Shown here: piece by piece, positions 23,782 to 32,454 of the stretch
How positions within the stretch are numbered: position 1 is the stretch's first letter
Layout: every line of letters starts with the position of its first letter
Source: an uncultured Bacteroidia bacterium
GTDB lineage: Bacteria; Bacteroidota; Bacteroidia; Bacteroidales; UBA932
NCBI GenBank assembly: GCA_902778855.1
Contig: CACYZM010000031.1
Span: forward strand, 1 to 43,115
DNA length: 43,115 nucleotides
Direction: 5' to 3'
Position numbers and translations under genes: made by a program
Notes under the pieces: generated by a model
What the model saw: the letters and a program-made list of their open reading frames with translations, nothing else
Database searches by the model: none
Told to the model about the DNA's origin: nothing

Positions 23782-25376
23782 ATCTTGCTCTTGGCGTTCA
23801 TGCCGTTGAGCTTGTAAATGGTGTTGAGCGAGACGCCGGTCTTCTTGGCGATGCCGCTCAGGGTGTCGCCCTTCTTGACGGTGTAGGTCGACGTGGCCGT
23901 GGACTGTGTGCTCTTGGCGGTCGTCGTGGTGGTGCCGGTATTCTTCGGCGCCGCCGCGGTCGTGGTCGACGTGCTGTGCTTGGCGGCCGAACCATAGATG
24001 TAGAGGCGCTGGCCCACGTGGATGGTGTTGCTCTTGAGTCCGTTCCAGCGTTTGATGTTGGCCACGGTGGTGTGGTGCTTGCTGGCGATGCTGCTGAGCG
24101 TCTCGCCGCTCTTGACCTTGTGGATCACGCGCTGCTCGCCGCTGCCGCCGGTCTCCTTGATCTTCTGCACGGCCACCGCGTTGAAGAACACGGAGTCCTT
24201 GTAGCGGTAGATGCTGTCCTGCAGGTCGGTGAAGGCCAGGGTGTACTGGTGGGGCAGGTTCAGGATGTAGGTGTGCTCGTTGCCGGGGATGATGTCGTGG
24301 AGATACTGCGGGTTGAGGTCGCGAAGCGTCTCCATCGGGATGCCGATGGTCTCGGAGATCTGGCCGAAGTGCAGGTTCTTGTTCACGTGGAAGGTGTCCA
24401 CGTGGGCGGGCAGGCTGATCTGCGCCGGCACGATGCCGTGTTCCGGATAATAATTCAGGGTATAGAGGGCGGCGATGAAGGCGGGGATGTAGCCGCGGGT
24501 CTCGCGGGGCAGGTAGTTGTAGATCTCCCAGAAGTCGGTCTTGCCGCCGCTGCGCCGGATGGCCTTGCTCACGTTGCCGGCGCCGCAGTTGTAGGAGGCG
24601 ATGGCCAGCGACCAGTCGCCGAAGATCATATAGCTGTCCTTGAGCAGCCGGGCGGCGGCGCGGCAGGCCGTTTCGGGGTCGTAGCGCTCGTCGACGTAGG
24701 AGGTCATCTCCAGGCCGTACATCTTGCCCGTATTGTACATGAACTGCCACATGCCCTTGGCGCGGGCACGGGAGACGGCGCGGGAGTTGAGGGCCGATTC
24801 GATGACGGCCATGGCCTTGAGTTCCTGCGGCAGGCCGTATTCGTCGAAGATGCCCTCGAAGATCGGCATATAGTAGGTGGCCAGGCCGAGGATGCGGGCG
24901 GTGGCCATCGGCATACGCTCGGTATAGCGGATGATGGCGTTCTTGACGGCTTTGTTGAACTGGACCGGGATGAACGAGTTCATGTTCTTGAGCCGTTCGA
25001 TGTAAACCTCGTCGGGGATGTTGCTGGTCAGCGAGTCGAGCTCGAGGGTGGCCACGTCGAAGTCGTTGACGTCGATCTGCTTCTGGATGTAGTAGATGCT
25101 CAGCAGCGAGTCGATGTTGTCGGAGTTGTACTCGATGAGGTTTTCGATGTCGTCATCGATGAGGATGTCGCCGTCTTCATCGTTGGCCGGGGCGGCCAGC
25201 ATCTGGTACTCGTTGTAGAGGGAGTCATAAGCCTGCTGGAGGGAGTCGATCCGGTGCATCAGCTCCTCGATCAGCTGGTTCTGCCGTTTCTTTTCGCCGA
25301 AGATCTGGGCGTGCCCGGTAATCGGGATCCCGGCGAAGAGCGCAGCGAGCAGGAGGTAGGGGATTAGGCGTTTCAT
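23751..25376 (-). CDS. mltD: Membrane-bound lytic murein transglycosylase D-like protein
   Basis: The 541-residue protein has a signal peptide (MKRLIPYLLLAALFAGIPITGHAQ) and a charged helical region rich in Asp and Glu. The SLT domain contains the catalytic glutamate in MAVIESALNSRAVS, then AKGMWQFM, and ASYNCGAGNVSKAI. Two LysM repeats follow: VIHKVKSGETLSSIASKH and STYTVKKGDTLSGIAKK. A Thr/Ser/Lys-rich linker separates the LysM domains. It cleaves glycan strands of peptidoglycan to anhydromuropeptides in the periplasm. No lipobox is present, so it is probably soluble rather than lipid-anchored. It is the last gene of the parA-parB-DUF5683-mltD unit, 6 bp after the DUF5683 gene. Confidence 0.93.
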   Translation of the reverse strand: MKRLIPYLLLAALFAGIPITGHAQIFGEKKRQNQLIEELMHRIDSLQQAYDSLYNEYQMLAAPANDEDGDILIDDDIENLIEYNSDNIDSLLSIYYIQKQIDVNDFDVATLELDSLTSNIPDEVYIERLKNMNSFIPVQFNKAVKNAIIRYTERMPMATARILGLATYYMPIFEGIFDEYGLPQELKAMAVIESALNSRAVSRARAKGMWQFMYNTGKMYGLEMTSYVDERYDPETACRAAARLLKDSYMIFGDWSLAIASYNCGAGNVSKAIRRSGGKTDFWEIYNYLPRETRGYIPAFIAALYTLNYYPEHGIVPAQISLPAHVDTFHVNKNLHFGQISETIGIPMETLRDLNPQYLHDIIPGNEHTYILNLPHQYTLAFTDLQDSIYRYKDSVFFNAVAVQKIKETGGSGEQRVIHKVKSGETLSSIASKHHTTVANIKRWNGLKSNTIHVGQRLYIYGSAAKHSTSTTTAAAPKNTGTTTTTAKSTQSTATSTYTVKKGDTLSGIAKKTGVSLNTIYKLNGMNAKSKIYPGMKIRTK

Positions 25377-25382
25377 ATAAAA

Positions 25383-26357
25383 TCAAAATGTGAGTTGCAG
25401 TTGGAGGCCGAGGGCCGGGTTGGTGCCGGACGAAGAGGTGTCGTACCAGGTATACTGGGGATTGAGCGGCTGGATGACCGTCGGCTGGACCTCGATCCAG
25501 GCGAGGTTGTCGCTCACGTCGAAATCGTGCATGAAGGCGAAAACGTTCGCGTCGATGACGTTGAGCGTATAGACCAGGATGGCGGCCAGGACCGAGTAGT
25601 CGCGGTAGCGCCGGTAGGTGTCGCGGTAAGTCTCGGCCTGGCTGGCGGTGATGCCGCCGACATAGCCGCTCGTCTCGGGATTCGCTCCCGCGACGGTGAT
25701 GAACCGGAACCGCCGGTATTGCATATCGTTGAAATGATAGAAATAGCCGCAGGCGACCAGGCCGCCCGTCCAGATGGGGATTTTCCAGTAATCGCCGTTG
25801 TTGGCCTGGCCCAGGCCGGGCAGGAGCAGCGAGTAGATGGTGGACTTGGCGGGAACGGGCACCCGGAAATCGGTCTTGAAGCAGGCGACGCCGTCGAGGA
25901 TCTGGCCCCAGTAGACGGCGCCGGCCGCGATGTAGCTGGCCGTGCGCAGGTATTTGTATTTGGTCTCGCCCGTATGCTGGTATTGCCGGTTGTAATAGAT
26001 GCCGCCATAGACGCCGGCACCGATGCCGGCATAGATCACGGGGACTTTCCACCAGTCGCGGTTATACATCTGGGAGGCGCCGGGGATAATGGCCGTACCC
26101 AGGGCCAGGTAGCCCGGGGTGAGCGTGTCGCGGCGGGCATAGCCGCGGACGAGCCGGCGGATGGAGAAGCCCTGGACCGAGTCGGTGACGGCCGTGGTGT
26201 CGGTTTGCGAAGCGACGCCGTTGTCGGCACCGGGAGGGCCCATGACCGTGCCGCCGGTTGTCTGTCGGGCTACGTCATTGCGCGTGCTCCGGAATTGGGC
26301 ACTCAGGCTGCAACAGACGCTGACCAGCAGCAGAAGGGTGAGAAGGACGCGGCGCAC
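25383..26357 (-). CDS. DUF5683 family membrane/envelope protein
   Basis: The 324-residue protein begins with a signal peptide (MRRVLLTLLLLVSVCCSLSAQ). Features recalled for DUF5683 are the repeated PGxGQ-type helices: ALGTAIIPGASQMYNRDWWK and YSLLLPGLGQANNGDYWKIP, each followed by hydrophobic, tyrosine-rich segments that probably cross the membrane. The function is unknown. It lies between parB (15 bp upstream) and mltD (6 bp downstream) on the same strand; this order is typical of Bacteroidales and may tie envelope growth to chromosome segregation. That link is inference. Confidence 0.85.
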   Translation of the reverse strand: MRRVLLTLLLLVSVCCSLSAQFRSTRNDVARQTTGGTVMGPPGADNGVASQTDTTAVTDSVQGFSIRRLVRGYARRDTLTPGYLALGTAIIPGASQMYNRDWWKVPVIYAGIGAGVYGGIYYNRQYQHTGETKYKYLRTASYIAAGAVYWGQILDGVACFKTDFRVPVPAKSTIYSLLLPGLGQANNGDYWKIPIWTGGLVACGYFYHFNDMQYRRFRFITVAGANPETSGYVGGITASQAETYRDTYRRYRDYSVLAAILVYTLNVIDANVFAFMHDFDVSDNLAWIEVQPTVIQPLNPQYTWYDTSSSGTNPALGLQLQLTF

Positions 26358-26372
26358 GGGCGGTTTTAAGTC

Positions 26373-27257
26373 TTATCGGTTGAGGTCGTCGAGGAATTCC
26401 TGAACCTGGTTGTCGTTGTTGAAACGGATGGTGATGGTGCCGCCGCCCTTGGCATCGCGGCGCACGGCTACGTTGCCGTCAAAATGACGGCCGACCCTTT
26501 CGGCGAGGGAATAGAACAGGTCGGGAAGGGCTTCTTCCGCCGCTTTTTCTTTCCGCCCGCGGTTGAGGGCCTGCACCTTCTGCTCGAGCTGCCGGACCGA
26601 CCAGTCGTTCCGGATGAGGCGGTCGCAGAGTTTCCGTTGCTGGGCGGCGTCCTCGACGCCGAGCAGCAGCTTGGCGTGTCCCACAGAAATCTTGCCAAGC
26701 TTGAGATTTTTCTGGATCTCGTCGGGCAGGCGGAGCAGCCGCAGGTAGTTGGTGATGGTGGCCCGTTTCTTTCCCACGCGCAGGGCCATGGCTTCCTGGG
26801 TGAGTTTGCATTCGTCGATCAGCCGCTGGAAACTGAGCGCCGTCTCGATGGGGTCGAGGTCTTCGCGCTGGATGTTTTCCACGATGGCCATTTCGAGCAT
26901 GGCGGTGTCGTCGGCCTGCCGGATGTAGGCCGGGACGTGCTGCAGGCCTGCCTGCAGGGCGGCGCGGTAGCGGCGTTCGCCGCTGATGATCTGGTAGCTC
27001 TCCGGGCCGGTCTGCCGCAGGGTGAGCGGCTGGATGATGCCGAGCGTGCGGATGGAGTCGGCCAACTCCGCCAGCGCCTCCGGATCGAAATCCAGGCGGG
27101 GCTGGAAGGGGTTGGGGACTATCTGGTCGAGCGGAATCTCACACACGGCGGCGGGATCGCCCGTAGCCAGCCGGCGGATCTCCCGGCTTTCGGGAAGGGG
27201 TGTGCGATCGCCCAGCAGGGCGCCGAGGCCGCGGCCTAGTGCGGGTCTTTTTGCCAT
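26373..27257 (-). CDS. parB: Chromosome-partitioning protein ParB
   Basis: The 294-residue protein has the ParB layout. The N-terminal ParA-stimulating segment is basic (MAKRPALGRGLGALLGD). The CTPase/ParB core includes NPFQPRLDFDPEALAELADS and SGERRYRAALQAG with the GERR motif, then ENIQREDLDPIETA. The helix-turn-helix domain follows (TQEAMALRVGKKRATITNYL), and a C-terminal dimerisation part ends in NNDNQVQEFLDDL. ParB loads on parS and spreads as a CTP-dependent clamp. It overlaps the end of parA by 22 bp, indicating coupled translation. I found no parS-like palindrome in the window. Confidence 0.95.
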   Translation of the reverse strand: MAKRPALGRGLGALLGDRTPLPESREIRRLATGDPAAVCEIPLDQIVPNPFQPRLDFDPEALAELADSIRTLGIIQPLTLRQTGPESYQIISGERRYRAALQAGLQHVPAYIRQADDTAMLEMAIVENIQREDLDPIETALSFQRLIDECKLTQEAMALRVGKKRATITNYLRLLRLPDEIQKNLKLGKISVGHAKLLLGVEDAAQQRKLCDRLIRNDWSVRQLEQKVQALNRGRKEKAAEEALPDLFYSLAERVGRHFDGNVAVRRDAKGGGTITIRFNNDNQVQEFLDDLNR

Positions 27258-28024
27258 GATTCGTTCTTTTTGATGATTTCGCGGGCCAGGTTGAGGTAGT
27301 TGTCGGCGCCGGTGCTGCGGGCGTCGTAGAGGAGGGCGGGCTTGCCGTAGGACGGGGCCTCGCTCAGCCTGACGTTCTTGGTGATCATGGTCTTGAAGAC
27401 CATGTCGGGGTAATAGGTCTTGACCTCTTCCACCACCTGGTTGTGCAGTCGCAGGCGGCTGTCGTACATCGTGAACAGGAATCCTTCGATGGTCAGGGCG
27501 GGGTTGAGGCGCGTCCGGACGATGTTGATGGTGTTGAGCAGTTTGCCCAGGCCTTCCAGGGGGAAGTATTCCGGCTGCACGGGAATGATCACGCTGTCCG
27601 AGGCAGTGAGGGCGTTGATGGTGATCAGGCCGAGCGACGGGGCGCAGTCCAGGATGATGAAATCATACTGGTCGCGCAGCGGCGCGAGCGCGTTGCGGAG
27701 GACGTTCTCCCGCCCGGGGACTTCCAGCATTTCGATTTCGGCACCGACCAGGTTGATGTGCGAGGTGATGATGTCGAGCCGTTCGAGGTCGGTGGGCTTG
27801 ACGGCGGCATCGACGGTCTTCTCGCCGATGAGCACCTCGTAGAGCGTGTCGTGCTCCTTCGAATCCGGATTGAAATTGAGTCCCGACGTGGTATTGGCCT
27901 GAGGGTCCGCGTCGATGATCAGCGTCCTGTATTCCAGGACGGCGAGCGACGCGGCCAGGTTGATGGAGGTGGTGGTCTTACCGACCCCGCCTTTCTGGTT
28001 GGCAATGGCAATGATCTTTCCCAT
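27236..28024 (-). CDS. parA: Chromosome-partitioning ATPase ParA/Soj
   Basis: The 262-residue protein shows the deviant Walker A motif IANQKGGVGKTTTSINLAAS at residues 6-25, the DADPQANTT motif and ILDCAPSLGLITINAL. It is a nucleoid-bound ATPase that works with ParB to segregate replication origins. The start at 28024 gives the usual MGKIIAIANQKGG; three further upstream codons are open. It is the first gene of the segregation/envelope operon. A TAACTTTG -7 box ends 6 nt before the start. It diverges from the lipid-kinase-like gene. Confidence 0.96.
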   Translation of the reverse strand: MGKIIAIANQKGGVGKTTTSINLAASLAVLEYRTLIIDADPQANTTSGLNFNPDSKEHDTLYEVLIGEKTVDAAVKPTDLERLDIITSHINLVGAEIEMLEVPGRENVLRNALAPLRDQYDFIILDCAPSLGLITINALTASDSVIIPVQPEYFPLEGLGKLLNTINIVRTRLNPALTIEGFLFTMYDSRLRLHNQVVEEVKTYYPDMVFKTMITKNVRLSEAPSYGKPALLYDARSTGADNYLNLAREIIKKNESWQKDPH

Positions 28025-28030
28025 AACTTG

Positions 28031-28038
28031 CAAAGTTA
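28031..28038 (-). promoter_or_regulatory. -7 box of the parA operon
   Basis: TAACTTTG on the minus strand is an exact consensus match ending 6 nt before the parA ATG. Confidence 0.55.
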
Positions 28039-28080
28039 TGAAAAAAAACCATTAAATTCGCGCTGCCAAACACTTGAATC

Positions 28081-29022
28081 ATGACATTCTCATCGGCCTG
28101 GAAGGTTATCGTCAGCAGCCGCTCCGGCGCAGGAAAAGCCGCCAAGGACTGGCCAGAGATATCGAACCTGCTTAAAGACAGGGGTATAGAGTTTTCCGAG
28201 CACATCACCGATCACGCCTATCACGCCATCGAACTGGCGCGCGAAGCCGTGCGGGAAGGCTACCGGAAACTGCTGGTCGTCGGCGGCGACGGCGCCATGC
28301 ACGAAGTGCTCAACGGCCTGTATTCCCAGGACGAAGTCCGGCCTTCCGACGTGACGCTCGGCCTGATTCCCGTCGGTTCGGGCAACGACTGGTCCCGGCT
28401 CCACGCAATCCCCGCCGACTTTGCCGCCGCGGCCGACCTGATCGCCGCGGCCGACTCCCACACGCGTCCCCAGGACGTGGCCTGCGTCCACACCCTGATG
28501 GACGGCCGTCCGTACTGCCGCTATATGATCAACATCGGCGGCCTGGGATTCGACTCCGAAGTCTGCCATCGGTTCGACTTGGCCAAGGCGCGCGGCCAGG
28601 GCGGCGACAAGCAGTATCTCAAGTCGCTGATCACCGGCTTTTTCTCCTATAAACCCCTGACTTTTCGTGTCGACGTCGACGGTGTCGAGTTTTTCCGCGG
28701 CCCGGCCATCTCCGTGGCGCTGGGCATCGGCAAATACTGCGGCGGCGGCATGATGCAGACCCCCGAAGCCGTGCCCGACGACGGGCTCATCGACCTGACG
28801 GTGGTGGGCAAGATCAGCAAGTGGAATTTCCTCTCCAAAGTGCCCTCGCTGTTCAAGGGCAACATCTTCAAATACAAGGAAGTAATGCATACCCGCGGCC
28901 GTCGCATCGGAATCTGGGCGACGCCGTATTCCTATATGGAAGTGGATGGCGAACCGGTAGGAATCACGCCGGTGCAGATCGAAGTGATCCCCGCCGGCGT
29001 GCAAGTGGTTTCCAATCTGTAA
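28081..29022 (+). CDS. Diacylglycerol-kinase-family lipid kinase (YegS/DgkB type)
   Basis: The 313-residue cytoplasmic protein matches the DAGK catalytic family. It contains SRSGAGKAAKDW near the N-terminus, the nucleotide-binding VVGGDGAMHEVLNGL near residue 67, IPVGSGNDWSR, and NIGGLGFDSEV in the second domain, with ALGIGKYCGGGMMQTPEA and a C-terminal MEVDGEPVG. Members phosphorylate diacylglycerol, sphingoid bases or undecaprenol-like lipids with ATP. Ala replaces the usual Thr in GGDGT, which also occurs in active relatives. A TAAATTCG sequence at 28053-28060 is a possible -7 box. The lipid substrate is unknown. Confidence 0.9.
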   Translation: MTFSSAWKVIVSSRSGAGKAAKDWPEISNLLKDRGIEFSEHITDHAYHAIELAREAVREGYRKLLVVGGDGAMHEVLNGLYSQDEVRPSDVTLGLIPVGSGNDWSRLHAIPADFAAAADLIAAADSHTRPQDVACVHTLMDGRPYCRYMINIGGLGFDSEVCHRFDLAKARGQGGDKQYLKSLITGFFSYKPLTFRVDVDGVEFFRGPAISVALGIGKYCGGGMMQTPEAVPDDGLIDLTVVGKISKWNFLSKVPSLFKGNIFKYKEVMHTRGRRIGIWATPYSYMEVDGEPVGITPVQIEVIPAGVQVVSNL

Positions 29023-29029
29023 GGTATCG

Positions 29030-30031
29030 TTATTTCGGCTCGATGTAGAGCCAGAACGACAGCGGCGAATACTCCGGGATCGAGGGGCTGCTGCCCTTTT
29101 CTCCGTACCCGAGTTGCGAATTGAACAGGACCACGGCCTTTTCGCCGTAATTCATCAGGGTGACGCCTTTTCCAAAGCCCTTGACCACGCTGTTGGCCGA
29201 GGAGAATTTTGTCGTGTCGGTTTTGTAATACTCGATGCTCAAGGCGCTGTAGGAGCCGCCGCTCTTGTAGATGCGGTAGAACTTGGCCGTGTCCTCGATG
29301 TTGGTGTCGAATACCCGGCCGTCCATCAGGCGGCCGACGTAGCGGACGCGGACAGTGTTGCCTTCAGGGATGGTGTCCTCCTCGGCGGTCTTCTCGACGA
29401 GCTTCTTGAGGTAGAGATGGGCGGCGGCGGTGTCGCTCACGCCGTAGCGCTCGCGGAACCACGCTTTCATGATCCGCTCCTGGTAGTCGTAGATGTCGGT
29501 GACTACGGTATCGATGGCCACGTCGATGATCTGGTTGGAGGTCTCGGTCAGGCTGCTGAAGGCGGAGTAGAGGGAGCGGTCGTGGCCCGAGGCGGAGGCG
29601 GGGAGTGCGACTTTGGCGTGGCCGCCCGCCCGCAAGGACTTGATGACGTCTTCCAGGTCGTCCGGGAGATATCCCTGGTCGACGCGCCAGATGTTGCTGC
29701 CGTAGTTGGCCGTGACGGAATAGGTGCCGATCTGCTCGGCCAACTCCTGGATGTTGGTCGAAGTGACGGTCTGGTCGAGATTCCGTTTCGCATAATGCAC
29801 CCAGACGTAGGCGCTGTCGACGACGGGCGCGCCGGTACCCTCGACCATTTCCAGCACATAGCTGTCGGTGTTTTCGAACGGCTTCAAGCCGGGATAATTG
29901 ACCCGGATCCAGGCTTTCATGACGCGGTCCAGTCCATAATTGCTGTCTTCTTCGGGATCGACGGCGCAGGCGGCCGTCAGGAAGGTGACCAGCAACACGA
30001 TCGAAAGGGAAAAGTATTTGTGCAGCTTCAT
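29030..30031 (-). CDS. FKBP-type peptidyl-prolyl isomerase lipoprotein with two FKBP-like domains
   Basis: The 333-residue product has a lipoprotein signal with lipobox LTAAC (Cys at residue 22), so it is anchored in the envelope. A first, degenerate FKBP-like domain covers residues about 55-160 (VWVHYAKRNLD, ANYGSNIWRVDQGYLPDDLE). A second, more typical one covers about 215-333 (VRVRYVGRLMDGRVFDTN, VVKGFGKGVTLMNYGEKAVV and LGYGEKGS). Such proteins assist folding of periplasmic and outer-membrane proteins. It lies 4 bp downstream of a second FKBP lipoprotein gene and is co-transcribed with it. The gene ends 7 bp from the lipid-kinase gene, tail to tail. Confidence 0.88.
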   Translation of the reverse strand: MKLHKYFSLSIVLLVTFLTAACAVDPEEDSNYGLDRVMKAWIRVNYPGLKPFENTDSYVLEMVEGTGAPVVDSAYVWVHYAKRNLDQTVTSTNIQELAEQIGTYSVTANYGSNIWRVDQGYLPDDLEDVIKSLRAGGHAKVALPASASGHDRSLYSAFSSLTETSNQIIDVAIDTVVTDIYDYQERIMKAWFRERYGVSDTAAAHLYLKKLVEKTAEEDTIPEGNTVRVRYVGRLMDGRVFDTNIEDTAKFYRIYKSGGSYSALSIEYYKTDTTKFSSANSVVKGFGKGVTLMNYGEKAVVLFNSQLGYGEKGSSPSIPEYSPLSFWLYIEPK

Positions 30032-30035
30032 CGGA

Positions 30036-30521
30036 TTAATGATTCTTTTTGATTTCGGCCACGCCCACGTCGAAGAGCAGGGCCGTGTTTTCGGGGACCA
30101 GCCCCACGGCGGAGGTGCCGTATCCGTGCTCGCCGGAGAAGAGGATCAGGGATTCTTCTCCCAGCCGGGCGCCGGTCAGGCCGTCGTCCAGGCCGCGGAT
30201 GAGCTTGCCCTTGCCGACGCAGACCATGCCGCTGTCGAGGACGAACTGGGTTTCGGGGCCGTTCTGTCCAAACGTGTAACCGGCGTAGTACAGATAGACC
30301 GAATCGCCCCGTTCGATTACGGGCGCGCCGGCCAGGCCTTCCACGAGCACGACGCGGACCACGCCGCCTTCGTGATACACCGGGTTGTCGGCGAAGTTGT
30401 TGCTGACGTAGGTGTCGATGTACTTGTCCTGATTGATGTAGGCCTCGCGGACTTCGGTCTGGCAGGCCGCAGTCAGGAGGACGGACAGGATCAGGAGCAG
30501 GCGGAATCGCGTATTCGGCAT
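30036..30521 (-). CDS. FKBP-type peptidyl-prolyl isomerase lipoprotein, single domain
   Basis: The 161-residue product starts MPNTRFRLLLILSVLLTAACQ, a lipoprotein signal with Cys20. One FKBP domain follows: DSVYLYYAGYTFGQNGPETQ, VGKGKLIRGLDDGLTGARLG, and FSGEHGYGTSAVGLVPENTA. The ATG at 30521 is used because upstream codons would bury the signal. It heads a two-gene unit with the larger FKBP lipoprotein. A TAAATTTG box ends 26 nt upstream. Both products should sit in the periplasm as lipid-anchored folding helpers. Confidence 0.88.
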   Translation of the reverse strand: MPNTRFRLLLILSVLLTAACQTEVREAYINQDKYIDTYVSNNFADNPVYHEGGVVRVVLVEGLAGAPVIERGDSVYLYYAGYTFGQNGPETQFVLDSGMVCVGKGKLIRGLDDGLTGARLGEESLILFSGEHGYGTSAVGLVPENTALLFDVGVAEIKKNH

Positions 30522-30547
30522 CGGTCGGACGGTATTGGGACGACCTG

Positions 30548-30555
30548 CAAATTTA
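30548..30555 (-). promoter_or_regulatory. -7 box of the FKBP lipoprotein operon
   Basis: TAAATTTG on the minus strand is an exact consensus match 26 nt before the start at 30521. Confidence 0.55.
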
Positions 30556-30570
30556 TACAAAAGATATGCC

Positions 30571-31611
30571 TTATGAAAATTTTTCTTCGTCCGGCCAGGC
30601 GGCCAGGGCGTTTTCGAAGTAGGCGGGCACCTCTTCCAGGGGAATGTAGAGCCGGCCGCCCGCGGCGTTGTGGTGGCCGCCGCCGTTGAAGAAGCGGTTG
30701 GCGAAGCGGTTGACGTTGATCCGGCCCTTGGAACGAAGCGATACGCGGATGTATTGGCCGTCGATGTTTTCGGTGAAGAGGGCGCTGACCTGGACGCTGC
30801 TGATGGCCAGCGGCAGGTTGACGAAGCCCTCGCTGTCGCCGGGTTTGAAGTGGTAGCGCTCCTTCTCCTTGTTGCTCAGGGTCATATAGGCGGCGTGGTA
30901 CTTGTCCAGGACCTTCATCTTGTCTTTCACCATATGCCCCATCAGGCGGGTGCGCGACACGCTGTAGCAGCTGAGCACTTTCTCCTGGAGCCCGTTCTTG
31001 TCGACGCCGCGGGCGATCAGCCGGGCGGCCATCTCGAAGGTGTCGGGGAATACCGAATTGGAAAAATTGTTGGTGTCGGTCATCATCCCCACGTAGAGCG
31101 ATTCGGCGCAGCGGAGACCGATGCGGGCCGGGTCGCCGGCGATGTCGGGCATCGCCATGATGATCCAGAACAGAAGTTCGCAGGTGGAGGAAACGTCGAT
31201 GGTGGAGAGCACCGTGTCGAAACGCTCGGACTCGGCCGCGATGTGGTGGTCGATCAGCACTTTGCGGGCCTGACTGGCGAGGATGTCTTCTTCCAGGTAT
31301 TCCGTGCGGGCGAGCCGGTTGAGGTCGAGGCAGATGATCAGGTCGGCGCCGGCGACCAGCCGCCGGGCGGTTTCGGGTTCCCGCTCACAGATGACGATAT
31401 GGTCTTCTTCCGCCTCGGGCTCGAGGAAAGCCATGCTTTCGGGGTAGGGGCTCGGCAGGATCATATGCGCCTGTTTTCCACGGGCCTTGAGATAATGCCA
31501 GGCGGCCGTCACGCTGCCCACCGCGTCGCCGTCCGGGTTGAAATGCCCGATGAGGACGATGTCGTGCGCTTGCGACAGGCCGGATTCAAGGGTTGTGGTG
31601 TCGATCTTCAT
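30571..31611 (-). CDS. DHH/DHHA1 phosphoesterase, NrnA type (oligoribonuclease/pAp phosphatase)
   Basis: The 346-residue protein contains the DHH motifs IGHFNPDGDAVGS (Asp-x-Asp), LIICLDLNRLAR, VLIDHHIAAESE and YVGMMTDTNNFSN. The C-terminal DHHA1 domain has RVSLRSKGRINVN and FNGGGHHNAAGG. NrnA enzymes degrade nanoRNAs and dephosphorylate pAp in the cytoplasm with Mn2+. The frame is open 41 codons upstream, but the ATG at 31611 gives the family N-terminus and follows a TAAATTTG box. It diverges from the 231-residue protein gene. The following FKBP genes have their own -7 box. Confidence 0.92.
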   Translation of the reverse strand: MKIDTTTLESGLSQAHDIVLIGHFNPDGDAVGSVTAAWHYLKARGKQAHMILPSPYPESMAFLEPEAEEDHIVICEREPETARRLVAGADLIICLDLNRLARTEYLEEDILASQARKVLIDHHIAAESERFDTVLSTIDVSSTCELLFWIIMAMPDIAGDPARIGLRCAESLYVGMMTDTNNFSNSVFPDTFEMAARLIARGVDKNGLQEKVLSCYSVSRTRLMGHMVKDKMKVLDKYHAAYMTLSNKEKERYHFKPGDSEGFVNLPLAISSVQVSALFTENIDGQYIRVSLRSKGRINVNRFANRFFNGGGHHNAAGGRLYIPLEEVPAYFENALAAWPDEEKFS

Positions 31612-31640
31612 GACGCGGGTCGGATCAAGTTTTCTCACCG

Positions 31641-31648
31641 CAAATTTA
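31641..31648 (-). promoter_or_regulatory. -7 box of the nrnA-type gene
   Basis: TAAATTTG on the minus strand ends 29 nt before the start at 31611. Confidence 0.55.
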
Positions 31649-31656
31649 AAAATATA

Positions 31657-31687
31657 TTGTAGTCTTGAAATTAATTTTTTACTTTTG
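31657..31687 (+). promoter_or_regulatory. Promoter of the 31759-33463 operon
   Basis: TTG at 31657-31659 is followed after 20 nt by TACTTTTG at 31680-31687, matching the Bacteroidota -33/-7 spacing. The leader to the ATG at 31759 would be about 65 nt. Confidence 0.65.
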
Positions 31688-31758
31688 TAAGTCAAATGAA
31701 CTTGGCGGAACAAGCATTTGACCTTTTGACCCAAAACGAATTATTAAAGTCAAACCAT

Positions 31759-32454
31759 ATGAGAAAACTTTTAACCTACTTCATTCTCCCGCTCATCATC
31801 ATCGGGCTCGCCTATCTGCTTTACAACAGCATCAACAAGCCGGTGAAGTTCAACAACGAACTCAAGCAGCGCAGCAACGTGGCCATCGAGCGGCTGAAGG
31901 ACATCCGCACGCTCCAGGTGACCTACAAGGACACCTACGGACACTATGCGCCGGTGATGGACTCCCTGATCGATTTCTACAAGAACGGCAAGATCACCAT
32001 CATGCGTCAGATCGGTTCCGAAGACGACTCCGTGGCCGTCCTCCATACCGAAGCGGTCAAGAAGACCCTCAAGAACCTCAAGGGCGAGCAGCTCATGAAC
32101 AAACTCTATGAGCTCTACGAGAAAGGTGACAAGAACCTGATCATCCGCCTCCCGCAGTTGACGGATGTCCGCGACACCCTCTTCAACAAACGCCCTGACT
32201 TCAAGGTCGAAGACCTGCGCTACATCCCCTTCGCCGAAGGCGATACTGTGATCATGCGTACCATCGTCAAGCAGGTGTCGGGTGTCGACGTGCCGCTTTT
32301 CGAAGCGCAGATGCCGTACTGGTCGCTCCTCAAGGGCATGGACCGTCAGCAGATCGTCAACCTGGTCGCCGAGCGTGAAGATACCGACCGTTTCCCCGGC
32401 CTGATGGTCGGCTCGATCGACAACGCCAACAACAACGCCGGTAACTGGGAGTAG
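31759..32454 (+). CDS. Membrane-anchored protein of unknown function
   Basis: The 231-residue product has one N-terminal membrane span (MRKLLTYFILPLIIIGLAYL) and a soluble, lysine- and aspartate-rich domain, presumably periplasmic. It contains helical segments (KQRSNVAIERLKDIRTLQVT) and a GIDVPLFEAQMPY-like sequence reading GVDVPLFEAQMPYWSLL. I do not recognise a named family, although a similar gene precedes DUF3822 and rsmD in other Bacteroidales as I recall. An alternative ATG at 31696 lies only 9 nt after the -7 box and would add 21 hydrophilic residues before the span. The stop TAG overlaps the GTG start of the DUF3822 gene by one base, so the genes are coupled. Confidence 0.85.
   Translation: MRKLLTYFILPLIIIGLAYLLYNSINKPVKFNNELKQRSNVAIERLKDIRTLQVTYKDTYGHYAPVMDSLIDFYKNGKITIMRQIGSEDDSVAVLHTEAVKKTLKNLKGEQLMNKLYELYEKGDKNLIIRLPQLTDVRDTLFNKRPDFKVEDLRYIPFAEGDTVIMRTIVKQVSGVDVPLFEAQMPYWSLLKGMDRQQIVNLVAEREDTDRFPGLMVGSIDNANNNAGNWE

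Noticed and set aside
26373-28024. A parS site near parAB
   Set aside because: CACGTG cores occur in several genes in the window, but none is in a 16 bp palindrome of the parS type.
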